Shown here piece by piece: positions 28,269-36,981 of a stretch of DNA of 64,000 nt. The notes under the pieces are model-generated. The model saw only the letters and a list, made by a program, of their open reading frames with translations, ran no database searches and was not told the origin of the DNA. How positions within the stretch are numbered: position 1 is the stretch's first letter; each line of letters starts with the position of its first letter. Source of the DNA: Tepidimonas aquatica (lineage in GTDB: Bacteria > Pseudomonadota > Gammaproteobacteria > Burkholderiales > Burkholderiaceae_C); assembly GCF_007556585.1 (NCBI RefSeq), contig NZ_VJNA01000009.1:1-64000 (forward strand), written 5' to 3'. The position numbers were made by a program, and so were the translations under genes.

Positions 28269-28946
28269 ATGAAAACCCCACGACTGACCTATACCCTGCG
28301 TGCGCTGGCCTTCTTGTTGCGCTATCCCGATCAGGAGACCCGTGCTCTTGCGCCCCAAGCCGTGCAAGCCCTCGCCGCAGAGGGCGTCGTGCCCACCGAG
28401 CGGTTGCGGCGCCTGCGGGCCTGGGTGGACGCATGGCTGCACAGGGACGGCTACGAAGTCGAGGCGGAGTACGTCGAGACTTTCGATCGCGGGCGCAGCA
28501 CGTCGCTGCATCTGTTCGAGCATGTGCATGGCGACTCGCGCGAGCGGGGGCCGGCCATGATCGATCTGTTGCAGACCTACGAGGCGGCCGGTCTGCGCCT
28601 GCACAGCCACGAGTTGCCGGACCATTTGCCCGTGTTGCTGGAGTTTGCCTCGACGCAGCCAGCCGACGTCGCCCGTGGCCTGGTCGGCGAGGTGGCGCAC
28701 ATCGTCAATGCCCTGATCGGCGCTCTGCAACGCCGGCGCAGCGCCTATGCGGACGTGTTGATCGCGGTGCTGGAAGCGTGTGGCCAGCGGGTCGAGCCCG
28801 CCGAGCCGGATGATGAGCCGGCGTTGGATGCGAGTTGGTCCGAACCCCAGGCTTTTGGCGGTTGTCCCAGCTCGGCCGCGTCGGGCAGCGAGCGGCCGAT
28901 TCGATTCGTTCGCCGTCGATCCGAGGCGACGGCGTCCGTCGTGTGA
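28269..28946 (+). CDS. narJ: Nitrate reductase assembly chaperone
   Basis: 225 aa. NarJ binds apo-NarG and is needed for cofactor insertion; it is not part of the final enzyme. Recognisable parts are the N-terminal LRALAFLLRYPDQETRA and the core YVETFDRGRSTSLHLFEHVH with GDSRERGPAMIDLL and HELPDHLPVLLEF. The C-terminal tail (after about residue 175) is acidic and poorly conserved, as in other NarJ proteins. Confidence 0.95.
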   Translation: MKTPRLTYTLRALAFLLRYPDQETRALAPQAVQALAAEGVVPTERLRRLRAWVDAWLHRDGYEVEAEYVETFDRGRSTSLHLFEHVHGDSRERGPAMIDLLQTYEAAGLRLHSHELPDHLPVLLEFASTQPADVARGLVGEVAHIVNALIGALQRRRSAYADVLIAVLEACGQRVEPAEPDDEPALDASWSEPQAFGGCPSSAASGSERPIRFVRRRSEATASVV

Positions 28947-28967
28947 TGTCTTTCAGCGGAGCAGGCC

Positions 28968-29672
28968 ATGAACGCGCTCAATGCCTTTTTCTTCAGCGTC
29001 TATCCCTACATCTGTCTGACCGTTTTTCTGCTTGGCAGTCTGCTGCGCTTCGATCGCGACCAGTACACCTGGAAGAGCGATTCCTCGCAGTTGCTGCGCG
29101 CCGGGCAATTGCGCTGGGGCAGCAACCTCTTCCATGCCGGCATCTTGTTCCTGTTCTTCGGGCACACGGTGGGCATGCTGACTCCGCACTTCGTCTACGA
29201 GCCGTTCATGAGCGCGGGCACGAAGCAGGTGCTGGCCATGGTGTCGGGTGGGCTCTTTGGGGTGTTGGGGTTCGTGGGGGTATCGCTGCTGCTGCACCGT
29301 CGGTTGACCGATCCCCGTATCCGCGCCACCTCGCGCACCAGCGACATCGTGTTGTTGTGGTTGTTGTGGGCGCAGTTTGCCCTCGGTCTGGCAACCATCC
29401 CCTTCTCGGCCCAGCATCTGGACGGCAGCGTGATGTTGATGCTGGACGAGTGGGCGCAGCGCATCGTGACTTTCCGTTCCGGCACGGCCGAGCTGGTGGC
29501 CGACGTCGGATGGGTATTCAAGGTCCACATGGTTCTGGGCATGACGATCTTTCTGATCTTCCCGTTCACGCGGTTGGTGCATGTGTGGAGCGGGTTCGCC
29601 TCAGTGGCGTACCTGTGGCGCCCGTACCAGATCGTGCGCAGCCGGCGGCTGGGCACCCACGGAGGGCGGTGA
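28968..29672 (+). CDS. narI: Respiratory nitrate reductase gamma subunit (b-type cytochrome)
   Basis: 234 aa with five hydrophobic helices. It takes electrons from quinol and holds two b haems. Haem-ligand histidines are visible in [19 protein letters not shown] and in [14 protein letters not shown] with the later RLVHVWSG, matching the two-pair arrangement in the family. It follows narJ by 21 bp and anchors NarGH to the membrane. Confidence 0.96.
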   Translation: MNALNAFFFSVYPYICLTVFLLGSLLRFDRDQYTWKSDSSQLLRAGQLRWGSNLFHAGILFLFFGHTVGMLTPHFVYEPFMSAGTKQVLAMVSGGLFGVLGFVGVSLLLHRRLTDPRIRATSRTSDIVLLWLLWAQFALGLATIPFSAQHLDGSVMLMLDEWAQRIVTFRSGTAELVADVGWVFKVHMVLGMTIFLIFPFTRLVHVWSGFASVAYLWRPYQIVRSRRLGTHGGR

Positions 29673-29673
29673 C

Positions 29674-30495
29674 ATGCAGGCGCGCCTGATCTCCTCCTCC
29701 CCGTCAACCGGGGCCGAAGCCGGGCCCGGCGGGGCCAGCATCAATGGCGTCGCCCTGCACGGGCCGCACGAGACCCTGACGCCGGAAGAACTGCGCGAGC
29801 GTGCCTGGGGCGAGTTGCTGCGGCAGCGCGCCGTCGCTGCCGGACTGCTGCCGGCACGCCTGGTTGCCGTTGCTCCGGAGCTCGAGGCACAGGAGCACGC
29901 CGCCATCGACGCCCTGCTCGCGCGCGAGCTGCAGACGCCAGAGCCCGACGAGGCGGCCTGCCGCCGCCATTACGAGGCCAACCGTCGCCGCTTCGTCGAG
30001 GGACAGGCGTTGCATGTGCGGCACATCCTGTTTGCGGTCACCCCTCGGGTGGATGTGCATGCGCTCACCCGCCGCGCCGAGCAGGCGCTGCTCGAGCTCT
30101 TGCGTCCCGATGCGCCGCCCGGGCGTTTCGAGCAGATGGCGGCCGAACTGTCCAATTGCCCCAGCGGCGCGCAGGGGGGCGATCTGGGCTGGATCGGGCC
30201 GGCCGACTGTGCTCCCGAACTGGCCAATGAACTGTTCTATCAGCAGGACTCCTCTCTGGCCCTGGGGGTGCATCCGCGTCTGGTGCGCACCCGCTTTGGC
30301 TTGCACATCGTGCGTGTCATGGGGCGCCGGCCAGGCAAGCGCATTCCTTTCGAGGAGGCGCGCCCGCGCATCGAACGCGACCTGTCACTGCGCGCCCGTG
30401 CGGTGGCGCTGCGACACTATCTGCACCGGCTGGCCGCGGACGCCCGTGTCTGTGGGGTCGATCTGGGTGCTTCTGACGGGCCGCTGCTGCAGTGA
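29674..30495 (+). CDS. Parvulin-type peptidyl-prolyl isomerase of the nar operon
   Basis: 273 aa. The start at 29674 lies one base after the narI stop, so the gene is in the same transcript. The middle holds a PpiC/parvulin domain (LHVRHILFAVTPRVDVHAL, then FEQMAAELSNCPSGAQGGDL, GWIGPADCAPELANELF and TRFGLHIVRVMGR). No signal peptide is visible, so it should act in the cytoplasm, as NifM does for nitrogenase. Similar genes follow narI in other denitrifiers, which suggests help in folding NarG, NarH or NarI. That role is inferred. Confidence 0.85.
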   Translation: MQARLISSSPSTGAEAGPGGASINGVALHGPHETLTPEELRERAWGELLRQRAVAAGLLPARLVAVAPELEAQEHAAIDALLARELQTPEPDEAACRRHYEANRRRFVEGQALHVRHILFAVTPRVDVHALTRRAEQALLELLRPDAPPGRFEQMAAELSNCPSGAQGGDLGWIGPADCAPELANELFYQQDSSLALGVHPRLVRTRFGLHIVRVMGRRPGKRIPFEEARPRIERDLSLRARAVALRHYLHRLAADARVCGVDLGASDGPLLQ

Positions 30496-30508
30496 ACAGG
30501 GGTGCTGG

Positions 30509-31774
30509 ATGAATTCCCACCTCACCCCCAACCCGATGCCCGACGTGGTGCCGCAGACCGGCCCGATCGGGATGCCACCACAGAGCCGCCGCTGGCTGGC
30601 CGACAGTGGCCTGAGGCCGCTGAACTTGGGCGGCCGCACCTTGCTGCCCGTTGTGCAGGGGGGCATGGGCGTGGGGGTGTCGGCTGGAGGCTTGGCCGGC
30701 ACCGTCGCTGCGGCCGGCGCCGTGGGAACCATTTCCTCCGTCGACCTGCGCCGACTGCATCCGGACCTCATGGCGCAAACCAGCCACCTGGACCACAAGG
30801 CCCCGGACGTGCGCGCCCGCATCGATGCCGCCAATCTGGAGGCATTGGACCGCGAGATCCGCCGCGCCCGTCGCCTGGCCGCAGGGCATGGCGTGATCGC
30901 GGTCAACGTGATGCGCGCCTTGTCGGCCTACGCGGACTACGTCCGGCAGGCCCTGGCCAGCGGGGCCGATGCGATCGTGGTGGGGGCAGGGCTGCCGCTG
31001 GACCTGCCCGAGCTGGCGCAGGACCACCCGCGGGTGGCGCTGATTCCCATTCTGTCCGATGCACGTGGGGTGCAGGTGGTGGTGCGGCGCTGGATGAAAC
31101 GCGGGCGTCTGCCCGACGCCATCGTCCTGGAGCATCCCCGACTGGCCGGCGGACATCTCGGGGCGGCCCGGGTGGCCGATCTGACCGATCGGCGTTTCGA
31201 TTTCGACGTCGCGATACCAGAGGTGTTGGCATTCCTGGCGCGCGAAGGCATCGAGCGAGACATACCGATCATCGCTGCGGGTGGCATCTCCACCCACGAC
31301 GATGTCCGGCGCCTGCAAGGACTGGGGGCGGCAGCCGTCCAACTCGGCACCGCCTTTGCGGTCACGGCCGAATCCGATGCGGCCGAAGCGTTCAAGCGGG
31401 TGTTGGTGAGCGCTCGACCCGAGGACGTGGTGGAGTTCACCAGCGTCGCCGGCCTGCCGGCCCGTGCCGTGCGGACACCGTGGCTGGAAAAATACCTGCG
31501 CCTGGAGCCGCGGATGCAGGCCATGGCCCACCCCAAACGCCGCTGCAACATGGGTTTTGACTGCTTGGCGCGGTGTGGGTTGCGCGATGGCGTACCCGAG
31601 ATGGGGCAGTTCTGCATCGACCAGCAGCTGGGCCATGCGTTACAGGGTGACGTGGCGCGCGGACTGTTTTTTCGCGGGGCCGGGCGGCTGCCGTTTGGGG
31701 AGGCGATTCGCCCCGTGCGCGATCTGTTGCGCTGGCTGCTCGGCCAGCCAGTGGCGGATGCGGCGGCTGGCTGA
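30509..31774 (+). CDS. Nitronate monooxygenase-like flavoprotein with a C-terminal cysteine cluster
   Basis: 421 aa. The FMN TIM-barrel shows PVVQGGMGVGVSAGGLAGTV, ADAIVVGAGLPLDLPEL, LEHPRLAGGHLGA, IPIIAAGGISTHDDVRRL and LGAAAVQLGTAFAVT, matching the nitronate monooxygenase family. Beyond the barrel is a cysteine-rich stretch, RRCNMGFDCLARCGLRDG and then GQFCID (C-x5-C-x3-C-x12-C), which the classic enzyme lacks and which could bind a metal or an Fe-S cluster. It sits between the parvulin gene and nnrS in the nar transcript, so its natural substrate may be linked to nitrite or NO chemistry. Confidence 0.8.
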   Translation: MNSHLTPNPMPDVVPQTGPIGMPPQSRRWLADSGLRPLNLGGRTLLPVVQGGMGVGVSAGGLAGTVAAAGAVGTISSVDLRRLHPDLMAQTSHLDHKAPDVRARIDAANLEALDREIRRARRLAAGHGVIAVNVMRALSAYADYVRQALASGADAIVVGAGLPLDLPELAQDHPRVALIPILSDARGVQVVVRRWMKRGRLPDAIVLEHPRLAGGHLGAARVADLTDRRFDFDVAIPEVLAFLAREGIERDIPIIAAGGISTHDDVRRLQGLGAAAVQLGTAFAVTAESDAAEAFKRVLVSARPEDVVEFTSVAGLPARAVRTPWLEKYLRLEPRMQAMAHPKRRCNMGFDCLARCGLRDGVPEMGQFCIDQQLGHALQGDVARGLFFRGAGRLPFGEAIRPVRDLLRWLLGQPVADAAAG

Positions 31775-31783
31775 GGAGGCACC

Positions 31784-33067
31784 GTGCCCGCCCGCATCTC
31801 CCCGTTTCCACCGGCCGCACCGCACGATGACCGTTGGCATTGGCGCACGCTGTGGCAGGCACCGCACCGACTGGGGTTTGCGGCGGCGATGGCAGTCTTG
31901 CTCGTTGCGTCGCTGTGGTGGGGTTGGATGCTGCTGTTGCGCGTGTGGCCATTGGGGTTGCCATCGTTGCGGCTCGCTCCCATTCTGGTGCACGGGGTGG
32001 TGATGACGCTGGGTTTCATCCCGCTGTTCGTGGCTGGTTTCCAATTTACCGCCGGGCCCAAATGGCTGGCGGTGGCTGCGCCACCCGCGCAGGCACTGCT
32101 GCCGCCGGTGGTGCTGCAGCTGGCTGGCTGGCTGGCATGGTTGTTTGGTGGGCACTGGGGCATGGGGTGGGCCGTGCCTGGGCTGGCACTGGCCGCGACC
32201 GGGCAGGCGTGGGTGGCGGCGCGCTTCACGGTTTTGCTGCGATGCAGCCGGGTGGAGGACCGCTGGCATGCCGCCATCATTGCGGTGGCTGCGTGGATGG
32301 GGGTGGTCCATCTGGTCGCGTTGGCACTCGCCCTGATGGGCGAAGCGATTCCTCTGGCCCTGGTGGTGGTGCGCTCGGCGGTCTGGCTGTACGTGATCCC
32401 CGTGTTCGTCGCGGCGTTGCATCGATTGGTTCCGTTTTTTACCTCCAGCGCCTTGCCGATGGTCGAGGTCTGGCGTCCATGGTGGGTGCTGATCGTGCTG
32501 TTGGCGGCCGCGGTGGCGGAGGCGACTTTCGAGTGGGGCGGCTGGCTGCAGGGGCAGGGGCCCTCGCGGGGGTGGATGCTCAGCCGCGGTCTGTTCGAAC
32601 TGGTGGTGGGCAGCATCGTGTTGTGGCTGGCCCTCGTGTGGGGGCTGGTCCAGGCGTTGAGCATTCGGTTGCTCGCCATGCTGCATCTGGGGGTGCTGTG
32701 GCTGGGGCTGGCTTATTGCCTGTTGGGCGCCGCCCAGTTGCTGGGCCTGCGGCAGGGGGTGCCATTGCTCGGCCTGGGGGCTTGGCATGCGCTGACGATG
32801 GGCTTTGTGGGGTCGATCCTGTACGCCATGGTCACGCGCGTCTCCTGTGGCCACGGGGGGCGCAAGCTGTTGGCCGATGACGCGACTTGGTGGGGCTTCT
32901 GGGCGCTGCAGCTGGCGGTCGTGCTGCGTGTCGGCAGTGCCGCGTGGCCCAACGAATCCTTGGGCCTGCTGTTGGCGATGCTGGTGTGGTTGGGCGCGCT
33001 CGGGCCATGGGGCGTGCGACTGCTGTCGTGGTATGGCCGGCCGCGACCCGATGGCCGTCCGGGCTGA
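31784..33067 (+). CDS. nnrS: NnrS family membrane protein
   Basis: 427 aa starting at GTG 31784 behind the strong ribosome site GAGGAGG. About twelve hydrophobic helices contain family histidines in LAPILVHGVVMTLGFIPLF, VAALHRLVPFF and LGLGAWHALTMGFVGSIL. NnrS is a haem- and copper-containing inner-membrane protein that protects cells from NO during nitrate and nitrite respiration. It follows the nitronate monooxygenase-like gene by 9 bp, which makes it the last intact member of the nar transcript. Confidence 0.9.
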   Translation: MPARISPFPPAAPHDDRWHWRTLWQAPHRLGFAAAMAVLLVASLWWGWMLLLRVWPLGLPSLRLAPILVHGVVMTLGFIPLFVAGFQFTAGPKWLAVAAPPAQALLPPVVLQLAGWLAWLFGGHWGMGWAVPGLALAATGQAWVAARFTVLLRCSRVEDRWHAAIIAVAAWMGVVHLVALALALMGEAIPLALVVVRSAVWLYVIPVFVAALHRLVPFFTSSALPMVEVWRPWWVLIVLLAAAVAEATFEWGGWLQGQGPSRGWMLSRGLFELVVGSIVLWLALVWGLVQALSIRLLAMLHLGVLWLGLAYCLLGAAQLLGLRQGVPLLGLGAWHALTMGFVGSILYAMVTRVSCGHGGRKLLADDATWWGFWALQLAVVLRVGSAAWPNESLGLLLAMLVWLGALGPWGVRLLSWYGRPRPDGRPG

Positions 33068-33099
33068 CACCCCGATGGATGAACAGGATGGGGTGAACC

Positions 33100-33818
33100 A
33101 TGAGGCCTTCGACACTCGAGTACGTGGATGCGCGCGGCTTGCCGATGTGGGTTCGGCCGGTTCAGGGCATCTTGGGCCGGCTGCGCCTGCGTGCCAAGCT
33201 GATGTTGAAGGGGGCGATGCTTGTCCTGTCGTTGATGGCCGCGCTGGGCTTGCGGGTTCAACAACGCTGGCGGGAATGGAACGCTGCCGTGATTGCGAAG
33301 CGGGGGACCGATGTGGCGCGCACCATCGGCGACGCCATCCTCGCCAAACGGACCCATCTAGGCTTGACGCACTGGCTGTTGGGGGGCGCCTCGGTGGCGT
33401 CAGAGCGCGATGTGGGGGCTGATCGTCACGGCGGGGGCGACCACCGTGCTGGTGTTCGCAGTGATTTTGCTTCGGTGCGGCGCTCGTGGCCTCGGCGCGC
33501 CACAGCGTGTCCGAGGCGCACCGCGCGACCAGTGCTACTGCCCAGGGCGATCTGACCGTCACCGCCGAGGTACATGGGCGGGACGAGGTGGCCGATTTGC
33601 TGATGCACATCCACCCCATGCAGGAGCGCTTACACCATGTGCTGGCGCGCATGCACGATGCGCAGGTCCACGAGGCCATCGAGCAGCTCAACGATGTGAC
33701 ACAAAGCAACGCCGCGCTGGTCGAAGAAAACACGGCGGCGGTCAAAACGCTGGACGACCAGGTTCAGGCGTTGCGTCAGCAGATCAACCGCTTCAAACTC
33801 CGGCATGTCCGGACTTGA
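33100..33818 (+). pseudogene. Degraded methyl-accepting chemotaxis protein
   Basis: Three pieces of one receptor gene lie in three frames. The first (33100 to about 33405) encodes the N-terminus with a membrane helix (KLMLKGAMLVLSLMAALGL). The second (about 33404-33480) encodes the next helix (LIVTAGATTVLVFAVILL). The third (about 33480-33818) encodes HAMP (GDLTVTAEVHGRDEVADLL) joined directly to the receptor's last helix (QSNAALVEENTAAV). Two frameshifts plus loss of most of the cytoplasmic signalling hairpin make the gene non-functional. It lies between nnrS and a nitroreductase, so it may once have been a nitrate-taxis receptor (inference). Confidence 0.85.
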
Positions 33819-33836
33819 GAGATTCCGAGGAGGAAT

Positions 33837-34484
33837 ATGGACAACGCACCACTCGTGGCGCCCGCTGTGGGCCTCTGTGTGGAGGGCGCCGATTGGGCGC
33901 TGGAGTGGATCACCCGACGCCAGACCGTTCTGCCCAAGCGATTGGTGGCTCCGGGGCCAAGCCGCGCCGAGATCGAGCGGTTGCTGACCGCGGCGGCCGC
34001 CGCGCCTGACCATGGACAGCTGCTGCCTTGGCGGTTCATCGACGTGCCGGTCGCTGCCCGCGAGGCACTGGGGGACGTGTTCGCCCAGGCCTTGCGGGAG
34101 CGCGACCCGGCGGCGACCACCGAGCAGCAGGCTCAGGCCCGCGAGAAAGCGCGCCGTGCTCCGCTGTTGTGGTTGCTGGTTGTCGATGCCCGCCCGCGTA
34201 CCGAGGACGTGCCTGTGCGCGAGCGGCTCATCAGTGCGGGTTGCGCCGTGCAAAACATCATGTTGATGGCCATGGCGATGGGCTACGGGTCGGCGCTGAC
34301 CAGCGGCAAGGCGCTGGATTCGGCCGTGTTGCGGCAGGCATTTGCGCTGTCCGATGCCGATATGCCGGTGTGCTTCCTGAGCATCGGCACGGTGTGCCAG
34401 GCGCGCGCTCCGCGTGCCCGTCCGGCGCCGGCGCAGCTGTTTTCGGTCTGGACACCGAGCTTACCTATCGGGGGGGTGTCATGA
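33837..34484 (+). CDS. Nitroreductase family protein
   Basis: 215 aa, an FMN-dependent NAD(P)H oxidoreductase fold. Typical parts are ITRRQTVLPKRLVAPGPSRA at the start, APDHGQLLPWRFIDVP (flavin-binding region), MLMAMAMGYGSALTSGKALD and VCFLSIGTVCQ near the end. ATG 33837 follows GAGGAGGAAT. Its stop overlaps the start of the hemerythrin-like gene (ATGA at 34481). The substrate is unknown; the family reduces nitro compounds, quinones or flavins. Confidence 0.85.
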   Translation: MDNAPLVAPAVGLCVEGADWALEWITRRQTVLPKRLVAPGPSRAEIERLLTAAAAAPDHGQLLPWRFIDVPVAAREALGDVFAQALRERDPAATTEQQAQAREKARRAPLLWLLVVDARPRTEDVPVRERLISAGCAVQNIMLMAMAMGYGSALTSGKALDSAVLRQAFALSDADMPVCFLSIGTVCQARAPRARPAPAQLFSVWTPSLPIGGVS

Positions 34485-35083
34485 CCAGTCCGGTTTGGGT
34501 CGGGGGCGGGAAGGAGCCACAAGCAGACCACGAGCATCCGTTCGAGTGGTTGCGGGCCTGCCACGACCGGGTCGAGCGCACGCTCGATTTGCTGCAGCGG
34601 TTGGTGGCTCATGTGGATGGCCACGGCGCCGACACTTCCTCAGCGCAGGCCGCTGCCCAGGTCCAGCGCTACTTCGATCGGGCGGCCCCGTTGCATCACG
34701 AGGATGAGGAGCTGCACGTCTTTCCGCGCGTGCGCGCGATGTGCGACGCACGCTTAGACGCTCTGGTGCAGCGCCTGCAGGCGGATCATGCTGCCATGGC
34801 AGATGATTGGGCACAGTTGCGCCCGGTCTTGTTGCGCTTGCAGGCAGCCGTGGGCGACGCGGGCTGGCGCTGGTCCAGCGATGATCGGGAATGCCTGACG
34901 CGCTTCGTGCGGCGCTACGAGTGCCACATTGCCACCGAGGAGGGCGAGGTCTTCGTGGCAGCCGAACATGCCATGACCGCCGCCGATCGGGCGGTCATGT
35001 CCGAGGACATGATGGTTCGCCGGGCAATCGGTGCTCCCCCCGCGAGGGCGATGGCACTCAAGCCGTCGCGGGTGCCACGTTGA
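34481..35083 (+). CDS. Hemerythrin HHE-domain protein
   Basis: 200 aa. The four-helix di-iron domain shows the expected ligands: His in DHEHPFEWLRACHDRVE, HHEDEELHVFP, LQADHAAMADDW and YECHIATEEGEVF. Such proteins sense or bind O2 and NO, or help repair Fe-S centres under nitrosative stress. It is coupled to the nitroreductase gene (4-bp overlap). Its last 26 bp overlap the convergent truncated haemoglobin gene, so the two 3' ends share sequence on opposite strands. Confidence 0.83.
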   Translation: MTSPVWVGGGKEPQADHEHPFEWLRACHDRVERTLDLLQRLVAHVDGHGADTSSAQAAAQVQRYFDRAAPLHHEDEELHVFPRVRAMCDARLDALVQRLQADHAAMADDWAQLRPVLLRLQAAVGDAGWRWSSDDRECLTRFVRRYECHIATEEGEVFVAAEHAMTAADRAVMSEDMMVRRAIGAPPARAMALKPSRVPR

Positions 35084-35459
35084 TCATGTGATCGGCCAGC
35101 TGTTGCAGCGCCTCGCCGAGCGCGTGGCGCAGGCCCTCGTCGGCCACCTCCTCGGCCAGCGCCAGGCGCATGCACAGCATCCACTGGTCGCGCTCGCGCG
35201 GGCCGATGGCGTACGGCAGGTGGCGCATGCGCAGGCGCGGGTGGCCGTGCTTTTGCACATACAGCGGCGGGCCGCCCAGCCAGCCGGAGAGGAACTCGAA
35301 CAGGCTCTGGCGCGCGCCGTCCAGGCTGTCGGGGTGCAGCTTGCGAACCGCGTAGGCCTCCGGCAGCTCGTCCATCAGGTCGTAGAAGCGGTCGACCAGG
35401 CGCCGCACGGCGGCCTCGCCGCCGAGCGCGGCGTAGGGGGTGGTGGGGGCGTGGTTCAT
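35058..35459 (-). CDS. Group II truncated haemoglobin
   Basis: 133 aa. MNHAPTTPYAALGGEAAVRR was chosen as the start because the family begins just before YxxLGGExxV. Helix features follow: RFYDLMDELPEAYAVRKLHP, LFEFLSGWLGGPPLYVQKHG, the proximal histidine in HPRLRMRHLP and the group II tryptophan in RDQWMLCM. It binds O2 or NO. It lies 49 bp after the ACR3-like permease and is the last gene of a leftward three-gene unit starting at 36907. Confidence 0.9.
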   Translation of the reverse strand: MNHAPTTPYAALGGEAAVRRLVDRFYDLMDELPEAYAVRKLHPDSLDGARQSLFEFLSGWLGGPPLYVQKHGHPRLRMRHLPYAIGPRERDQWMLCMRLALAEEVADEGLRHALGEALQQLADHMINVAPATA

Positions 35460-35508
35460 GGTGAAGTCCTCCACGGGAAGGGGCCGGTCGGGGAGCGTCC
35501 GGGCCGGG

Positions 35509-36498
35509 TCAGGCGACGCGCTGCACACCCGCTTCGGGCGCGGGGCCGAACAGACGCGGCGTCAGCCGCACGTACCACGCGGCCGCCTGCACCTGCACCA
35601 CGTAGGCCAGCGCGATCAGCAGCGCGGCTTCGGCACCGGCGGCGCCGAACACCCCCATCGCGATGGCCAGGGCGATGGACAGGTTGCGCATGACGGTGCC
35701 ATAGACCAGCGCGATGCCGTCGCCGCGGGCGAACAGCCCGCGCGCCAGCGCCGTGCTGAGCGCAAAGTTGACGCCGTAGAGCACGAGCAGCGGCACCAGC
35801 AGCGCCGGCAGTTGCGCCGGGTGGGCCACGATGTCGCTGGATTTGAGCGCCAGCGACACCGCGACGATGCCGAGCACCCCCAGCGTGGACAGCGGCGCGA
35901 AGCGCGGCGCGAGCCGCTGCTTGAACGCCGCCTCGCCATGCCGCGCCACCAGCCAGCGGCGCGTGGCGGTGCCAAGTGCCAGCGGCAGCAGCACGATCAG
36001 CGCGATCTGCGCAAAAACCTGCAGCAGCGGCACCGGCACCACCGCGCCGAGCAGCGCGCGCAGGTACAGCGGAGCCAGCAGCGAGCCGGCCAGCAAGCCG
36101 ATCACCGTCATGCGCACGGCGGCCGGCACGTTGCCCTTGGCCATGCCGGTCCACGAGATGGTCATGCCCGAGGTCGGCAGCAGCGCGGTCAGCAGCAGCG
36201 CTAGGCGTAGCATCGGCTGCTCGGGGAAGAACAGCAGGCCCAGCGCGTAGCCGATGGCCGGCAGCAGCACGAAGTTGACCGCCAGCGTCACGCCCTGCAG
36301 CCGCAGCCCGCCGGGCCGCAGCAGCTCGCGCAGATCGACGCCGACCATCATCGGATAGACCATCAGAAAGGTCAGCGGCAGGATCAGCGCGCGCAGCGCC
36401 GGCTCCGGCAGCCAGGGCCCCAGCAGCAGGCCGAGCGCCATCGCGCCGGGAATGCTCCAGACCAGGTTTTTCTGCAACCACTGCAGCGGCGTCCACAT
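35509..36498 (-). CDS. ACR3/bile-acid-symporter-fold permease lacking cysteine
   Basis: 329 aa with about ten membrane helices, in the BART superfamily near ACR3 arsenite exporters (IPGAMALGLLLGPWLPEPAL, LPLTFLMVYPMMVGVDLREL). The family's active-site stretch, normally P-C-T around the start of a helix, reads LLPTSGMTISWTGMAKGN here, and the whole protein has no cysteine. ACR3 arsenite transport depends on that cysteine, so arsenite is an unlikely substrate. The neighbouring sulfide-oxidation-type genes suggest another anion, such as a sulfur oxyanion. That is inference. Confidence 0.78.
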   Translation of the reverse strand: MWTPLQWLQKNLVWSIPGAMALGLLLGPWLPEPALRALILPLTFLMVYPMMVGVDLRELLRPGGLRLQGVTLAVNFVLLPAIGYALGLLFFPEQPMLRLALLLTALLPTSGMTISWTGMAKGNVPAAVRMTVIGLLAGSLLAPLYLRALLGAVVPVPLLQVFAQIALIVLLPLALGTATRRWLVARHGEAAFKQRLAPRFAPLSTLGVLGIVAVSLALKSSDIVAHPAQLPALLVPLLVLYGVNFALSTALARGLFARGDGIALVYGTVMRNLSIALAIAMGVFGAAGAEAALLIALAYVVQVQAAAWYVRLTPRLFGPAPEAGVQRVA

Positions 36499-36517
36499 GG
36501 GCGGCCTCCGGTGCGGG

Positions 36518-36907
36518 TCAGGCGTTGCGCAGCGCCAGCGCCCACGCCTGCATGGCGTCGTTGGCGGGCTTCATCGGCGCGTCCATGAAGCTGATGACGA
36601 AGTGCGAGCCGGTGTCGGCGATGCCGATCGAGCGCGGACGCACCGCCAGCACCTGCGGGTTGGGCAGCGCGTGGCCGAAGCAGAACAGCACGTTGACGGC
36701 GGCCTGGATGTCGGGGGCCACCTCGCCGCCGATGGCGCGCGTGTGCGCCAGGTGGTCGAAGGTGCCGAGGTAGGTCACGCGCGGCGTGCGCTCGATGCAT
36801 TGGCGGAAGTAAGCCGCGATCTCCTCCGCGCTGCGGTAGGTCGTCTCGCGCTTGTCGAGGTCGAGCACGGTGATGGGGTATTTCTCTTGAAAGTGCAGCG
36901 ATTTCAT
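36518..36907 (-). CDS. Conserved protein of unknown function (DUF6858-like)
   Basis: 129 aa. MKSLHFQEKYPITVLDLDKR is the start; 66 codons of open frame upstream show no homology. It contains TYRSAEEIAAYFRQCIERTP, GTFDHLAHTRAI, VNVLFCFGHALPNPQVLAVR and the run PRSIGIADTGSHFVISFMDA. I recognise it as a small conserved family often placed with sulfur or redox genes, but its function is not known. It leads the unit that continues into the permease (19 bp gap) and truncated haemoglobin. Confidence 0.7.
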   Translation of the reverse strand: MKSLHFQEKYPITVLDLDKRETTYRSAEEIAAYFRQCIERTPRVTYLGTFDHLAHTRAIGGEVAPDIQAAVNVLFCFGHALPNPQVLAVRPRSIGIADTGSHFVISFMDAPMKPANDAMQAWALALRNA

Positions 36908-36981
36908 GGTGGATGCCAGGTGAACCGATGGAGAGGCGGCGGGCGCCGGATGCGGCGTCCGCGTGCCAAGCGCCGTGTTTC

